A DNA stretch of 64,000 nucleotides from Symbiodinium natans (lineage: Eukaryota > Sar > Dinophyceae > Suessiales > Symbiodiniaceae): the NCBI GenBank assembly GCA_905221605.1, contig CAJNDS010002134.1, forward strand, positions 403,842 to 467,841, read 5' to 3'. The position numbers and the translations under genes were made by a program. Position 1 is the stretch's first letter; each line of letters starts with the position of its first letter. The notes beneath the pieces were generated by a model. The model was not told the DNA's origin and did not search any database. It worked only from the letters and a program-made list of their open reading frames with translations. Below are positions 9,538 through 19,939 of the stretch, piece by piece.

Positions 9538-9581
9538 GGCCACCCGCCTAGCTGACACTCAGGCCACTTTGCAGGGACTCG
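9538..9581 (+). repeat. Dispersed 45-bp repeat K (GCCACCTGCCTAGC..CTGCAGGGA)
   Basis: It follows a T-rich run and matches the copies at 43051, 48255, 52183, 21686 and 11145. On the minus strand it would end introns in a 'ccctgcag' acceptor. Its function is unknown. Confidence 0.6.
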
Positions 9582-9596
9582 TTCCGGGAATGGGTT

Positions 9597-9774
9597 GGGG
9601 TTTAGGGTTTAGGGTTTAGGGTTTAGGGTTTAGGGTTTAGGGTTTAGGGTTTAGGGTTTAGGGTTTAGGGTTTAGGGTTTAGGGTTTAGGGTTTAGGGTT
9701 TAGGGTTTAGGGTTTAGGGTTTAGGGTTTAGGGTTTAGGGTTTAGGGTTTAGGGTTTAGGGTTTAGGGTTTAGG
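9597..9774 (+). repeat. Longest perfect telomeric tract (TTTAGGG)~25
   Basis: About 25 uninterrupted units, the longest in the window, 65 bp from the variant cluster at 9045-9532. Confidence 0.95.
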
Positions 9775-10840
9775 ATGTCCCAAACCGCAAAACCCTTCAA
9801 CGCGCGAAAGCCTAAAGAACCCTAAGCCTTTAAAGCACCTGCACGGTCTCAAAAGCCCAACAAATCTAGTTTCTTAAAAGCCCGTCAGCCCCTCAAAACA
9901 TCCCAAAACGACCCCAAATTCAAACAACCCCAACAAATCTAGAAGCCTAAAGCCCTTAAGCACCCTAATCCCTAAACGCTAAACCCTAAACCCTTTTTGA
10001 ATACTGGGCTCCGGGCAAACCCTAAACCCTAAACCCTAAACCCTAAACCCTGAACCCTGAACCCTGAACCCCAAAAAGCCCTTCTCAGAGTCAGGTCGGG
10101 AACCCGAGAATAACCCGGGGATGCTGCGGCCGCCGGAAGAATCCTGAACAAAAGATCTGGGTTTAGGGTTTAGGTTGTCTTTTTGGCACCCGCAGGTTTA
10201 GGGTTTAGGGTTTAGGGTTTAGGGTTTAGGGGTGGTTTAGGGTTTAGGGTTTCGGGTTTAGGGTTTAGGGCTTCGTGCTCCGGGTCCCATACGACCCCTG
10301 GACCCCCTAAACCTGGAGGGTTTAGGGTTGAGGATGCGGGGCCCCAAGCACCTTAAGCCTCTAGAGGGTTGTCGAGTAGAGGGTTCATGTTGCACTGGTC
10401 TTAGTCTTGATAGGGTCTACAATCACAAGTTTCGAACTGTTGGGCACCTGCACCAATCTTACAAGTTGGCCCGGAGAGTATGCTTGCACGAATTAAACAA
10501 ACATATGTATATTTATATATATGTCTATATATATATATAGCATATAGGAACCTTTTTTTCCTATGTATGTGTGTGATACTTTTGTGAGACCGAGCCTCAA
10601 GACATTGAAGTGGGGCGAAGGGGGGGGGAGCGATTGATCAGAGGAGTGTGGGAAGGTCAGGAGTTTCAGGTTCTCTGCACCTTTTGTAAACTCGGAACAC
10701 CCGAAACCCTAAGCCCCGAAACCCAAAACCCGAAGCCCGACAACCCTAAGGGTTCAGGGTCTCTGGCACCTTAGGGTTTAGGGCTAGGGTTTAGGGTTTA
10801 GGGTTTAGGGTTTAGGGTTTAGGGCTTAGGGCTTAGGGGC

Positions 10841-10939
10841 CCTGACCCATCGGCCATGGAGCTCGTCCAAAGCTGCTGCGGCGCTGGGCCACTTGATCTT
10901 CCACCCTTTGACGGCCTCAGCAACCACAAAGAAGCGGCA
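10841..10939 (-). CDS. Exon, unknown protein
   Basis: After gccccag| the frame reads CRFFVVAEAVKGWKIKWPS and ALDELHGRWVR, then a GC donor (AGG|GCCCCT). Third positions are GC-rich. The plus strand is also open across it, but the splice signals favour minus. Confidence 0.5.
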
Positions 10940-11068
10940 CTGGGGCATCAAGGCCATTAAGCATCTAGGGTTTAGGGCAGTATGGACACATATACGTACA
11001 CACACATATGTATATATTATATGCATATGCATATATATATATATATATGTGAAAATTGATCGCTCTCG

Positions 11069-11102
<34 letters not shown>

Positions 11103-11144
11103 ATTATCCGGGCGCGCCAGCCCTCCCGTGGTGTGGTAGCCTTG

Positions 11145-11185
11145 CTTTGCCACCCGCCCAGCTGAAACTGGTGGACCCGTTGTAG
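11145..11185 (+). repeat. Diverged copy of repeat K
   Basis: gccacccgcccagctgaaactgg... resembles repeat K at 9538, 43051, 48255 and 52183, with the second half diverged. Confidence 0.4.
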
Positions 11186-11685
11186 GAAACCAGGATCGAC
11201 ATTTAAGGGGGTAGCATACATCGCCTTACATCGCCTCCTCCCCTGCTTGTCCCTGCCCCTCCTTTCCAAGTGCTGGCAGCGGAGGCTGATCAGATCTGGC
11301 GTGGCTTTCTAAAGGGTTCAGGGATTCTAGGGCTTTTGGGTTTTACAAGTAGGCTTTCAAGCTTTAGGGCTGTGGAGTTGAGTTTGATGGTTTGGGCTTT
11401 CTAGGGTTTGAAAGGGTTTGTCTAGGCTTTAGATTTAAAGATGTTTGGATGTCAGGTGTTAGGGTTTACGGTTTTAGGGTTCTAGGGCTCGGGGGGTTGG
11501 CTGGCGAAGTGCCAACAGGATATGTACTTGTCTTCCTTATACACTGTACTTTTTACTAATACTGGCTGACATCTTTGAATTTCCAGTTGTAAACCGTGAA
11601 GGGCCTACTGGAGGGACAATTCTGAGTGGGACCAGAGAGGGGTTGCGTTAAGGGCCAATTGGGGGGGACGAGACTTGTACTAGAC

Positions 11686-11722
11686 CCAAAAGTAACCTAG
11701 GAATAAACACCTTCCGAAGCCC
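11686..11722 (+). repeat. MITE family H left end, cut off by telomeric repeats
   Basis: ctagacccaaaagtaacctagg matches the left end of the element at 21090. After about 15 more bases it runs into CCCTAAA repeats instead of the rest of the element. Confidence 0.55.
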
Positions 11723-11830
11723 TAAACCCTAAACCCTAGACCCTTAACCCTAGACCCTAAACCCGAGCCCTGAACCCTAAACCCTAGCCCTAAACCCTAA
11801 ACTCTGAATCCCTAAACCCAAAGAGCCGAC

Positions 11831-11878
11831 CCTAGGGTCCCGAGCTGATTCCACAGCCGCGACGAGCGCATCCATCTC
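11831..11878 (-). CDS. Exon, helical segment
   Basis: Acceptor ttgttcag|G, residues EMDALVAAVESARDPR, GT donor (AGG|GTCGGC). Flanked on both sides by telomeric tracts. Unknown protein. Confidence 0.5.
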
Positions 11879-12128
11879 CTGAACAACGGAGCGTTGGGTT
11901 TAGGGTTTAGGGTTTAGGGCTTAGGGTTTAGGGTTTAGGGTTCAGGGCTGAGGGTTAAGGGCTTATAGGGTTTAGGGTTTAGGTCTTATAGGGTTTAGGG
12001 TTTAGGGCTTAGGGTTTCTGCAAGCACTCTCTGCAGCAGCCGGCTTCACGCTGGGTGTAGGGTTTATAAGGTTTATAGGGTCTATAGGGTTTATGGGGTT
12101 TAGGGCTTAAGGATGTGGATGTTCGGGC

Positions 12129-12295
12129 TTACTTGTAGGAGTTAATGCTAAGCGCAGGATGCTCTGGACAATTGTTGTGGTCGTAAATGTCTGGTTCTTT
12201 CTTCCTGACCCCATTGGGCGAACTCCGATGCAACGGTGAAGATGCTACCACGCTCTCAACAAAGTACCGCCATTTGGGAAACACCATTGCCAGTT
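12129..12295 (-). CDS. Possible last exon, unknown protein
   Basis: Acceptor cacatttttttcag|, then 55 codons to TAA, including AMVFPKWRYFVESVVA and EPDIYDHNNCPEHPAL. Among the best pyrimidine-tract acceptors seen here. Confidence 0.45.
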
Positions 12296-12628
12296 CTGAA
12301 AAAAATGTGGCCCTCATGCCGAATTCTCTGCGGCCAAAGGCCCCCTAAACCCAAAACTCTGAAACCCCTGAAACCCTAAACTCCAACACCCTAGGCCCCT
12401 CAACCCTATTGTCGAATCCTTCGCAGCCAAAAGGCCCTTAAGACCCCCAGGCTGGGCTTCAAGCCCTAAACCGTAAAACCCTCCCTCCTTATGACCCATA
12501 AGTAAGGGTACGGGTAGTTTCATGATCTCTTAATATGGTCCCTCAGTTTCAAAGGGTTTCTCGCGTATGGGCCCTTGAATTGTATAGGATATATAAGGGG
12601 CAGATATTGAAGCTTTAAGTCAACACCC

Positions 12629-12710
12629 TGTGCTGGCGTCCACGCAGCGGGGGGTCCTCGATCAGAGGGCCTTGTGGCGTGGCGCTGATGGATCTGTCAT
12701 GCACAGGCAC
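12629..12710 (-). CDS. Exon, unknown protein
   Basis: Acceptor ctgtccag|G, residues VPVHDRSISATPQGPLIEDP, open to about 12629 where a GT donor is possible (CACAG|GGTGTTG is ambiguous). Proline- and acid-rich, probably a surface or linker segment. Confidence 0.45.
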
Positions 12711-13066
12711 CTGGACAGCTTCAGCAGCAGCCCTAAACCCTGAACCCTGAACCCTGAACCCTAAACCCTGAACCCTGAACCCTTAATCTTGGGCCTCAGA
12801 ACGCGCGCTCAGCTATGGCTCAAGGACAAGGCTTAAGCTGATAGCTTTGGGCTTAGATTTAAGCCCTCTGACTACACTAGGGTGAGGGTTTAGGGTTTCG
12901 GGTCTAGTGTTTAGGGTTCTTAGCAAATCCTCTGAAGCCCCGTAATGGAAGGTACAGTGTAAGATATCCCGGATATCCCTTTTTTAAGGGCCTACCTTGT
13001 CGGGCTTCCCACGCACTGTCGGATCTGTGTAGGGTTTAGGGTTTAGGGTTTAGGAGACCATGATGC

Positions 13067-13129
13067 AGAGCACTTTCCCAGCCTCTCTAGGTTGCACCAG
13101 CAGGTCCGGCGTTTGTAGCAAGAGCAGCC
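13067..13129 (-). CDS. Exon, unknown protein
   Basis: Acceptor gtgcgag|GG, residues LLLLQTPDLLVQPREAGKVL, GC donor (TCT|GCATCA). Hydrophobic. It may follow 13217-13372 in the same gene. Confidence 0.45.
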
Positions 13130-13216
13130 CTCGCACGCAAATGTCCATGTGCAAAAGGCTTAAGGTTTAGGGTTTGGGGTTCAGGGTTTCCGACAGGGAC
13201 ATTGAGTGCTGAGGTT

Positions 13217-13372
13217 TTACAGCGCAAAACGTACGCGCCACTTTTTCTTCGTGATACTCCACTCCATCCCAGCAAGGGGCAGAAAGCATAGCATGGAAAA
13301 GGCCTCTACCGTGCCTCTGCGGCCCTGATCCCTCTTGCCTGCATCGCCCACCTCCGAGCAGTTCTGGGAATC
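13217..13372 (-). CDS. Exon or open segment, unknown protein
   Basis: Acceptor tttgacag|G opens 51 codons to TAA, with GTVEAFSMLCFLPLAGMEW and SITKKKWRVRFAL. Several GC donors exist near its end, so the true exon may be shorter. Confidence 0.45.
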   Translation of the reverse strand, partial: DSQNCSEVGDAGKRDQGRRGTVEAFSMLCFLPLAGMEWSITKKKWRVRFAL

Positions 13373-13411
13373 CTGTCAAACAGGCGGGGTTCCTCTGATT
13401 CGATGTTCATC

Positions 13412-13494
13412 TCAGGGTTTAGGGTTTAGGGTTTAGGGTTTAGGGTTTAGGGTTTAGGGTTTAGGGTTTAGGGTTTAGGGTTTAGGGTTTAGGG
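13412..13494 (+). repeat. Telomeric tract (TTTAGGG)~12
   Basis: Perfect units directly downstream, on the minus strand, of nothing but 5 bp before the start exon 13498-13563; it lies between that exon and 13217-13372, in its first intron. Confidence 0.9.
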
Positions 13495-13497
13495 AAC

Positions 13498-13563
13498 CCT
13501 TGACCACTCCTCATCAGGCACCGCGACGGCAAGGAGAACGAGCAGAGCCCAGCATCGTATCAT
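13498..13563 (-). CDS. Start exon with signal peptide
   Basis: An ATG at 13563 begins MIRCWALLVLLAVAV followed by PDEEWSR: a short charged start, a leucine/valine core and a polar stretch, as in a secretory signal peptide. The GT donor (AGG|GTTCCC) abuts the telomeric tract at 13412-13494. It starts a secreted or membrane protein on the minus strand; whether this is the CNNM-like gene is unknown. Confidence 0.5.
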
Positions 13564-14411
13564 GGAGGGTTCCTGGCCAGAAGAAGCTTGGAGGCCCCAT
13601 GTAGGGAATGCCTTGCATGCGCGCATCTGCCTCACCTAGACCTGCAGAATGCAAACCTTATAAAGACCCTTAGGATTTAGGGTTTAGGGTTTAGGTTTTA
13701 GGGTTTAGGGTTTATGACCCTAGACTTGAAGGCTTTATGTCAAACCCCAAGTGTGGCAACAAAAAGTCTGAGATGCAGCTGCCGGCACGGTGTCGGGGTC
13801 ACTCGACCAGACCAGGGCCCACGGATCATAAAATCACTCCTAAACCGTAACTGCCTCAAGGGTTTAGGGTGCAGGGCTGTCAGGGTTCAGGGTGTGCTTT
13901 TCTAGGACTTAGAGGGATCAAGCCCATTGAGGCCCCCCTTTTCTTGCTGCATTCGGTCTCCCGGGCCGTGGGAAGTGAACCAATAACTCAGAGCCGAAAT
14001 GCAAGTGTTGTTTTTTTTCCCTCAAGGGTTTGAGGGTTTAGGGTTTTTAGGGCTTTAGGGTTGTAGGGCGGGAAGATTTTATGGTGTTAAGGTTGTAGTG
14101 TTTAGGGTTTTAGAGCAGGGCGCATGGGTCTCAGGGATCAGGGCATAAAGGGCTCAATGGGCGAAAGGCTCGAAGGAAAGAGAACCTCATTGTATTGAAG
14201 CCCATCTAGCCCTGGGATGCGGGATCGGCGGGTATGGGGGCTTCAAGGGTTTCTAGGGCATAGGGCCCTAGACCCTAAACCCTAAAACCCTGAAACCCTA
14301 CTTGGTCTTCGGCATGCTTGCCCGATTCAAATCCTGCAACTTCTGCCCAGAACCCACCCTAAGCCGCATGTTCAGTCGGTCTAAGCCCTGAATGAATCGA
14401 ACTCAGAGCGC

Positions 14412-14472
14412 CCCCGGTCCCCAACTGATCACTCTGCAACAGCTCCGCGAGGAAGAGCTCGCGCGAGGAGAT
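14412..14472 (-). CDS. Exon, unknown protein
   Basis: Acceptor gggtgcag|, residues ISSRELFLAELLQSDQLGTG, GC donor (GGGG|GCGCTC). The plus strand also reads well here (LITLQQLREEEL), so strand is uncertain. Confidence 0.35.
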
Positions 14473-14546
14473 CTGCACCCGTGCAGGCTTGGGGAGAGCT
14501 GCATATACCCTAAACCCTAACCCTAAACCCTAAACCCTAAACCCCA

Positions 14547-14810
14547 TCAGGGTTTGGGGCTTTGTAGGATTTTGTGCATTTTGGTAGGTGGGCCGTGTAG
14601 CATGACGCCCTGACGGTTGTACATCGGCCTAAAACTAAGGTAAGGTTCTTCGCAGTTCATGGAAGCGAAACAGACGCACCAGGATGGGCTATTAGGCCCT
14701 ATATTCCCCATAATCAACCCTAGAAAGGGCCTCCTGAAGGCGTTATAGGATAGCCCATGCTGGCAAGCAAATGAGAAGCAGCATCCACTCCTCCACTGAA
14801 AAAGGTCGCC
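14547..14810 (-). CDS. Possible exon with acceptor ctttttcag
   Basis: After gacctttttcag| the minus frame stays open to a stop inside telomeric repeats, with YLSFRPMYNRQGVMLHG near the end. Part of it (14690-14730) resembles MITE sequence, so only a portion may be coding. Confidence 0.3.
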   Translation of the reverse strand, partial: GDLFQWRSGCCFSFACQHGLSYNAFRRPFLGLIMGNIGPNSPSWCVCFASMNCEEPYLSFRPMYNRQGVMLHGPPTKMHKILQSPKP

Positions 14811-15369
14811 GAAAAAAACCAAAGAGCCCGAGAGACCAATGAATTGAGGAGTCGACCTTCACACTGAAGAACTCTAAACCCTAAACCCTTTTGAACCTGG
14901 AAGCTGCTTCATGCCTGAACCCTAAACCCTAAACCCTAAACCCTAAACCCTAAACCCGAAAAGATTTGTGCCTCTGAAGTGCAAAGAAAGAAGTGACATC
15001 CTTTCACTCCATGGTTGGATCCTGTCATCCTAAGCCCTAAACCGCCTCAACTCTTCAAGGGTTTAGGGTTTAGGGTTTAGGTTTAGGGTTTAGGGTCAGG
15101 GTTGATAAGGTCATCCTATGCCCTAAGCCGCCAAATTGCTTTAGGGATGCTGCTTTGCGCTTCAGGTCTCAGAGAGTGGTTTTTGGGCTGCCACCTTCAC
15201 GCTCTGGGCTCGGTTGTCTTGAAGGGCTTTGGGGGTCCGTGCGTCGGGTTTCGGGGAGCCCTAAACCCATTTTACGCCAGGGCTTTTGAGTTTTCAAGTG
15301 CCCTCTAAACCCCATAAACTCCAAACCTGAAGAGGAAAAGCGACTGTCATGTAGAACCACCGGTACTAC

Positions 15370-15430
15370 AGGCACCTCGGTCAAAGGCACGACCACCTCC
15401 TCAAACTCCAGAACGCTCTGCTCTTGTGCC
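15370..15430 (-). CDS. Exon, acidic beta-rich segment
   Basis: Acceptor gtgatcag|G, residues AQEQSVLEFEEVVVPLTEVP, GT donor (CCT|GTAGTA). Unknown protein; probably the same gene as 15518-15577 and 15829-15880. Confidence 0.5.
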
Positions 15431-15517
15431 CTGATCACAGAGTTCAGGTTAACCCTAAACCCTAAACCCTAAATCCTAAACCCTAAACGCTAAACCCTAA
15501 ACCCTAAACCCTAAACC

Positions 15518-15577
15518 CGGCACATTCCGATTGCGTTTCGACTTCGTGGGCGCGGACTGCAGTACACCATCTTTCCA
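15518..15577 (-). CDS. Exon, basic segment
   Basis: Acceptor cctgtgcag|, 20 codons WKDGVLQSAPTKSKRNRNVP, running into a telomeric tract whose first bases supply a GT donor (CCG|GGTTTAG, position ambiguous by one base). Confidence 0.5.
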
Positions 15578-15828
15578 CTGCACAGGCTTTGAGAGGCAAT
15601 GACATCAAGCGTTCAAGCACGCCAAGGCCCAAAATATGTCAAAGCCTCAAGCTGCTAAGCCGAACTTGCCATTGCTGAAAACATTAAGTGCCTTGCAAGC
15701 TTGAAGAAACTTCTAGGATATCTTTCACAGACCACGCCGCAAAAAAAACCCAGTACTAAATATGGAGACACGATGTGTTCCCACTTTGTTTAGTAAAGCT
15801 CAGCTGCCGGCGTGGCATCATCCCTTGC

Positions 15829-15880
15829 GGCGGAAGCTGCGCATTCGGACCTCAATCTCATCACATCTCATCATGCAAAC
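15829..15880 (-). CDS. Exon, unknown protein
   Basis: Acceptor tcaagaaagcag|G, residues MMRCDEIEVRMRSFR, GC donor (CGCC|GCAAGG). Confidence 0.5.
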
Positions 15881-16341
15881 CTGCTTTCTTGAGAGTTTAG
15901 GTAGCAAGCCAGGCATAAACCACCACCCGAACTAGTTCCCCAAACCCTAAACCCTAAACCCGAGCTAAACCCTAAACCCTAAACCCATAAGGCTTTGGGG
16001 GTGTTCGACTCTCGCAGTGTCAGGCTTTTAGGGAACTTAGGGGTTCGTAAGACACGCTCAGACCCCGAGTGGTGACTGAATGGACCCCGAGTCTAGTCCA
16101 GGTCTCGAGAGAGATACGTACTTAGGGTTTAGGGTTTAGGGTTTAGGGTTTAGGGTTTAGGGTTTAGGGTTTAGGGTTTAGGGTTTAGGGTTTAGGGTTT
16201 AGGGTTTAAGGCCGGGACACCTTGATTGATAGTAGCAGGCCTTTCAGTAGCCAGGCAACATACCTGGGTAGTGTCTTCTCTTCAGCTGCCTAGCTCGGAT
16301 CTATGACGATTTCAAGTCTCGGGTTTGCAAGTCGACCCTGC

Positions 16342-16500
16342 GTATAGCCGTCTCTTCTTTTCTCGTAAGTGCCACAGACATCTCCTTTCGTTGATCTGAA
16401 GTTGGAACATGCTGACAAGGCACGCAGCCCACTCTTCCTCCTCGTTCTCTTCGTAGACGACAGGGCAGACTTCATTTCCTGGCACACGTCTACTTGGCTT
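16342..16500 (-). CDS. Exon, acidic segment
   Basis: Acceptor tctcccag|, 53 codons including VYEENEEEEWAACLVSMFQL, GC donor (TAC|GCAGGG). A 500-bp stretch without telomeric repeats surrounds it. Confidence 0.5.
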
Positions 16501-16578
16501 CTGGGAGACCATGTCCGGCATATGCCACAAACGCCTTGAATAGGTGCAAGCCTGATGACTACCATCGGAGCATCCTGC

Positions 16579-16713
16579 CTAACCCAGGGCTAACCCAACC
16601 GAAGACAAAGGTAAGCAAAGGTGGTAATCATTGAGTAGGACCAAAGTCAGAGGCTCAGTTGCAACCGCACCTGTTCGCTGGACACCATCGCCAACAAATA
16701 GCAGGGTCGTCAT
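16579..16713 (-). CDS. Possible exon, unknown protein
   Basis: Open from ATG at 16713 for 44 codons to TAG, with TTLLFVGDGVQRTGAVATEP and LTLVLLNDYHLCLP. It lies just upstream of exon 16342-16500 on the minus strand and is likely part of the same gene. Confidence 0.45.
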   Translation of the reverse strand: MTTLLFVGDGVQRTGAVATEPLTLVLLNDYHLCLPLSSVGLALG

Positions 16714-16779
16714 GACACCTTGGGTTCAGGGTTTTTCGGTCATCCAAGAGCCACCACAGTCCAAAGCTTAAACCCTAAA

Positions 16780-16884
16780 CCGCAACACTCTGGTTGCAAG
16801 AGGTTCTTGTGCACATGCACTGACTACTCCTCGCACCTCCAGAACACAAGCCAAAAATCCGGGAGAGACGAGCATGTGCTCACC
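16780..16884 (-). CDS. Exon, unknown protein
   Basis: Acceptor ctcctgcag|G, 35 codons GEHMLVSPGFLACVLEVRGV onwards, reaching a telomeric tract. An inner GT donor (GAG|GTGCGAGG) is also possible. Confidence 0.5.
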
Positions 16885-16895
16885 CTGCAGGAGCC

Positions 16896-17189
16896 CTAAA
16901 CCCGAAACCCTAAAGTAGTTAAGCCATGGGCTGCCAAGCATGTAAGGCTCCTGCAGAGAATCCGAGTTGCGGCTGGGGTGTAGGGATCTTGCTTGTTTCG
17001 GGGTAAAAAAAGTGAGTCCCTGTCAATTCCAGAGGGTCCTGTTCTTGCCTTCTTTTTGTGATGTGAAGGAAGGTGATGGGCATAGGAGAGGACATATTGT
17101 TGGATGATGCGATTGATTTCGAACATGGCTTCGTCTAAGGAATACGCATTCAAGCGTGAGGATATGGTTGGGACCGGTTTGTACGAAAC
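16896..17189 (-). CDS. Coding-like segment, unknown protein
   Basis: The minus frame opens after a stop near 17190 and includes LDEAMFEINRIIQQYVLSYA and FLPRNKQDPYTPAATRI before running into telomeric repeats. No ATG at the start, so it is probably an internal exon with unresolved edges. Confidence 0.4.
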   Translation of the reverse strand, partial: VSYKPVPTISSRLNAYSLDEAMFEINRIIQQYVLSYAHHLPSHHKKKARTGPSGIDRDSLFLPRNKQDPYTPAATRILCRSLTCLAAHGLTTLGFRV

Positions 17190-17200
17190 AGCTCATAAGA

Positions 17201-17449
17201 TCATAACGCAATGATGAGCCGGCCATCGAAAGGAGCTGCTAAAGCACGACGTACGAACAACCAGACTTTAGAGTTGCTGTCTCTTTCCAAGCACTTCGAC
17301 TCCTGAATGGTAGGGGTAGGGACCCGTGAACATCTAGGCTTGCGGTTCTTTTGCAGTTCTGCAATGTGCATCAATGTGCATTTTCGGGCCTCTAGGGAGG
17401 TGTGGAGTTGAAACGCACGATCATGGCATGAAGTTTTCAAGCGAAACAC
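17201..17449 (-). CDS. Coding-like segment, unknown protein
   Basis: Open for 82 codons to TGA, with LMHIAELQKNRKPRCSRVPT and VRRALAAPFDGRLIIAL. Next to 16896-17189 but in another frame, as expected for separate exons. Confidence 0.35.
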   Translation of the reverse strand: MFRLKTSCHDRAFQLHTSLEARKCTLMHIAELQKNRKPRCSRVPTPTIQESKCLERDSNSKVWLFVRRALAAPFDGRLIIAL

Positions 17450-17850
17450 ATGATAGTCCAGACATCAGATGCCATCATCCTATTTTGCTGTCATGTTTTA
17501 TGCCATTGTCTTCTCATGTTCTTCAAATACTACATCACTGCATTGCTATATCTCGATAATATATAACAATACTATACTGTTTCTTGCTATGTTGATATAT
17601 CGTCATATTGCTGTCTTAAAAGATTGCTTGTTACGTTGCTATATGACCTTATTATCTTGTAATGTCCATAGATTGAAATTACTATTCTATTCTAGGATTG
17701 TATTCTCAGGTTTTATATTGTCATCTTATTCAATTTGTGCAACTCAATTCACAACAAATCGAAACGGTGGATATGTGCATGTACGTATTTGTATCTGCAT
17801 GTGTACGATATATACATATATATATATATATAAACGGACATCATGTAATT
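17450..17850. other. AT-rich island, no gene seen
   Basis: Base composition drops to strongly AT-rich, with ATAT repeats at 17810-17832 and no telomeric repeats. It differs from all surrounding sequence and could be an intergenic spacer or an old insertion. Confidence 0.6.
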
Positions 17851-18118
17851 GCAGTACTTGGCAGGAAGCGCCTCCGACGCCGTTCCACTGGGTCAGACTA
17901 CTACATCTGACAACGCTTGGAGGTCGCCGTCATGTGCAGGGGCCCTGAACCTGAACCCCTAAAACCGTCCTTATTGCCCGAGTTACCGACCCTTAACTGC
18001 GACAACAACCCAAACTCCTGAACCCGAAACCCCAAAACCACCGCCAAAAAACCCAAAACCCCACGACCTGGAGAAAAACCACCCCTAACCCCTAAACCCT
18101 AAACCCTAAACCCTAAAC

Positions 18119-18185
18119 CCTGAACAAGCCCAGGATGCTTCGCACCTCTGCGTAGCGAAAGCTTGAACCAAAAGCCAGCCGGATC
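18119..18185 (-). CDS. Exon, unknown protein
   Basis: Acceptor tgatccgcag|G, residues IRLAFGSSFRYAEVRSILGL, GT donor (AGG|GTTTAG misaligned by telomere: TTCAGG|GTTC on the plus complement is telomeric). The intron that follows begins with telomeric repeats. Confidence 0.5.
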
Positions 18186-18350
18186 CTGCGGATCAGGGCA
18201 CGCGGCCCTTCTTGAGGGTTTAGGGTTTAGGGTTTTGGGTTTAGGGTTTAGGGTTTAGGGATCAGGGCTTGGGGTCGGGGAAAGTGCCGTGGAGCGACCC
18301 TGCCCCCGCGGCTTCATGCAGCACTCTCTCTCTTTGCGTGTAGACCCTTT

Positions 18351-18470
18351 TTAGGGTTTAGGGTTTAGGGTTTTAGGGTTTAGGGTTTAGGGTTTAGGGT
18401 TTAGGGTTTAGGGTTTAGGGTTTAGGGTTTAGGGTTTAGGGTTTAGGGTTTAGGGTTTCGTCGCACACTC
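18351..18470 (+). repeat. Telomeric tract (TTTAGGG)~16
   Basis: Nearly perfect units with one TTTTAGGG. Confidence 0.9.
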
Positions 18471-18501
18471 TAGGGTTTAGGGTTTAGGGCCAGCCTACCT
18501 C

Positions 18502-18598
18502 GGGATGTTCCCTCTTTTTCTAACAGTCCTGAATAGGGATTCTCGTAGCCTAGTATAATCCCTATTAAGGACTGCTAGTATAGGGGGGGGATCATCCC
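18502..18598. repeat. MITE family A copy
   Basis: Inverted arms gggatgttccctc...cagtcctgaatagggat and atccctattaaggactg...gatcatccc. Confidence 0.7.
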
Positions 18599-18835
18599 AA
18601 AGCCTACATGAATAATCATCAAACCACCCTTGCGTGAAGACCCTTGTAATATAGGTGCCTGAATAATTAGAATAGGGTTTTGGGGGTATGCGGGCGAAAG
18701 CCTGTCGAAGTCAGTAAGTAAAGAAAATGTCATCTGCATCCTCAGCAATAGTTCAAAGCACTAAACAAATCTACAACTTGCTGCAGATGGATTGCAGCAG
18801 TAAAAGCATAGCATCATATTTCTGTGACCAAAGGT

Positions 18836-19263
18836 TCAGAGTCTGAACAGGAATATCATGCGACTAAGGACATCTACATGTGAGATTCCTAGGTTCGATC
18901 GAGTAGTTAAGAAGTTTCTTGCACCAAGCACATTCTTCAGCAGGAGCCCACACAGGTTCAAGCACATGTGCGCGGGAGTCAGTTTCAAGAAGCTGGCTCT
19001 GTTTGAATCTTTCAAGGCAGCCTTTAAACCTTGCAAGTCTTTTGCAAGCGGCAATGAAGGCACTTAAGCGGTCCAGGCTTACGTGGAAGGGCACCGCGAA
19101 TTTCTTGCGCAGTCATAGAATTCCATTTTTCAAGTGTGACATGGGTGATGCAGGGGATGTTTCTGTGGACGCCTTGATTGCAATCATTACGGAGATCAAA
19201 AATCTGATCAACCCGAAGAAAACCTGGGGACAGGCCAATCTTTTCACAGCGGAATGGTCATAA
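18836..19263. CDS. Coding-like region open on both strands
   Basis: Plus: MKALKRSRLTWKGTANFLRS then IPFFKCDMGDAGDVSVDALI to TAA at 19263. The LRsH...GDVSVDALI pattern faintly recalls the N-terminal module of Tpt1/KptA RNA 2'-phosphotransferases. Minus: RLSAFIAACKRLARFKGCLE and neighbours. The strand is undecided. No telomeric repeats interrupt it. Confidence 0.35.
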
Positions 19264-19350
19264 GGCTTGCGCTAACAGTCCCAGCCGCATTACAAAATTG
19301 GACAGGGGAAATGCGGAGAACCTGCCAATCAACACAATCCGACAAACGAA

Positions 19351-19500
19351 TAGGGTTTTGGGGGTTATCATAGTATAATTACAAAGGGACCATAAGGGAA
19401 TATTATCAGAAACTACCCTAGACCCTAAACCCCTAAACCCTTATTCTAGTACAATTCCAAAGGGGCCGCAAGGGAATATTATAGTGATTCTTCCGACCCC
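19351..19500 (+). repeat. Two MITE fragments joined by telomeric repeats
   Basis: 'tagggttttgggggttatcatagtataattacaaaggga..gggaatattat' is followed by a CCCTAGA/CCCTAAA stretch and then 'attctagtacaattccaaagg..gggaatattatag'. A single copy is at 54733-54830. Confidence 0.55.
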
Positions 19501-19504
19501 TCTA

Positions 19505-19600
19505 CTACCTTGCAAGCGGCATAGAGTAGCAGGTCCTGCCACGGCGCTCCGGCATCTTTACCTCGTCGCAGTACTCACGGAAAATTCTTCGAGGTGTCAT
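19505..19600 (-). CDS. Short reading frame, unknown protein
   Basis: From ATG at 19600, 31 codons to TAG: IFREYCDEVKMPERRGRTCY. Bounded by telomeric variant repeats on the upstream side. Exon or small protein. Confidence 0.4.
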   Translation of the reverse strand: MTPRRIFREYCDEVKMPERRGRTCYSMPLAR

Positions 19601-19609
19601 ATGTGGTGG

Positions 19610-19892
19610 GTTTAGGGTTTAGGGTTTAGGGTTTTGGGGTTTTAGGGTTTTAGGGTTTTAGGGTTTTGGGGTTTTAGGGTGTAGGGTTTTAGGGTTTTAG
19701 GGTTTTAGGGTTTTAGGGTTTTAGGGTTTTAGGGTTTTAGGGTTTTAGGGTTTTAGGGTTTTAGGGTTTTGGGGTTTTGGGGTTTTGGGGTTTTAGGGTG
19801 TAGGGTTTTAGGGTTTTAGGGTTTTAGGGTTTTAGGGTTTTAGGGTTTTAGGGTTTTAGGGTTTTAGGGTTTTAGGGTTTTAGGGTTTAGGA
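19610..19892 (+). repeat. TTTTAGGG variant array
   Basis: About 30 units of the 8-mer TTTTAGGG, with blocks of TTTTGGGG and a 'gggtgtaggg' unit occurring twice about 120 bp apart. So the array contains a duplicated block. Confidence 0.9.
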
Positions 19893-19939
19893 GGGGGATC
19901 GGGTTTTGCACAGTGGGCTAACTAGGATTGTTGAACAGC

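Noticed and set aside
14310-14360. tRNA-like B box (GATTCAAATCC)
   Set aside because: The flanking bases do not form a T-stem and no acceptor or anticodon stem could be drawn.
17469-17948. 159-codon plus frame in the AT-rich island
   Set aside because: Composition is that of AT-rich spacer; the peptide is Ile/Tyr/Cys-rich with ATAT-encoded repeats and no splice or start support.
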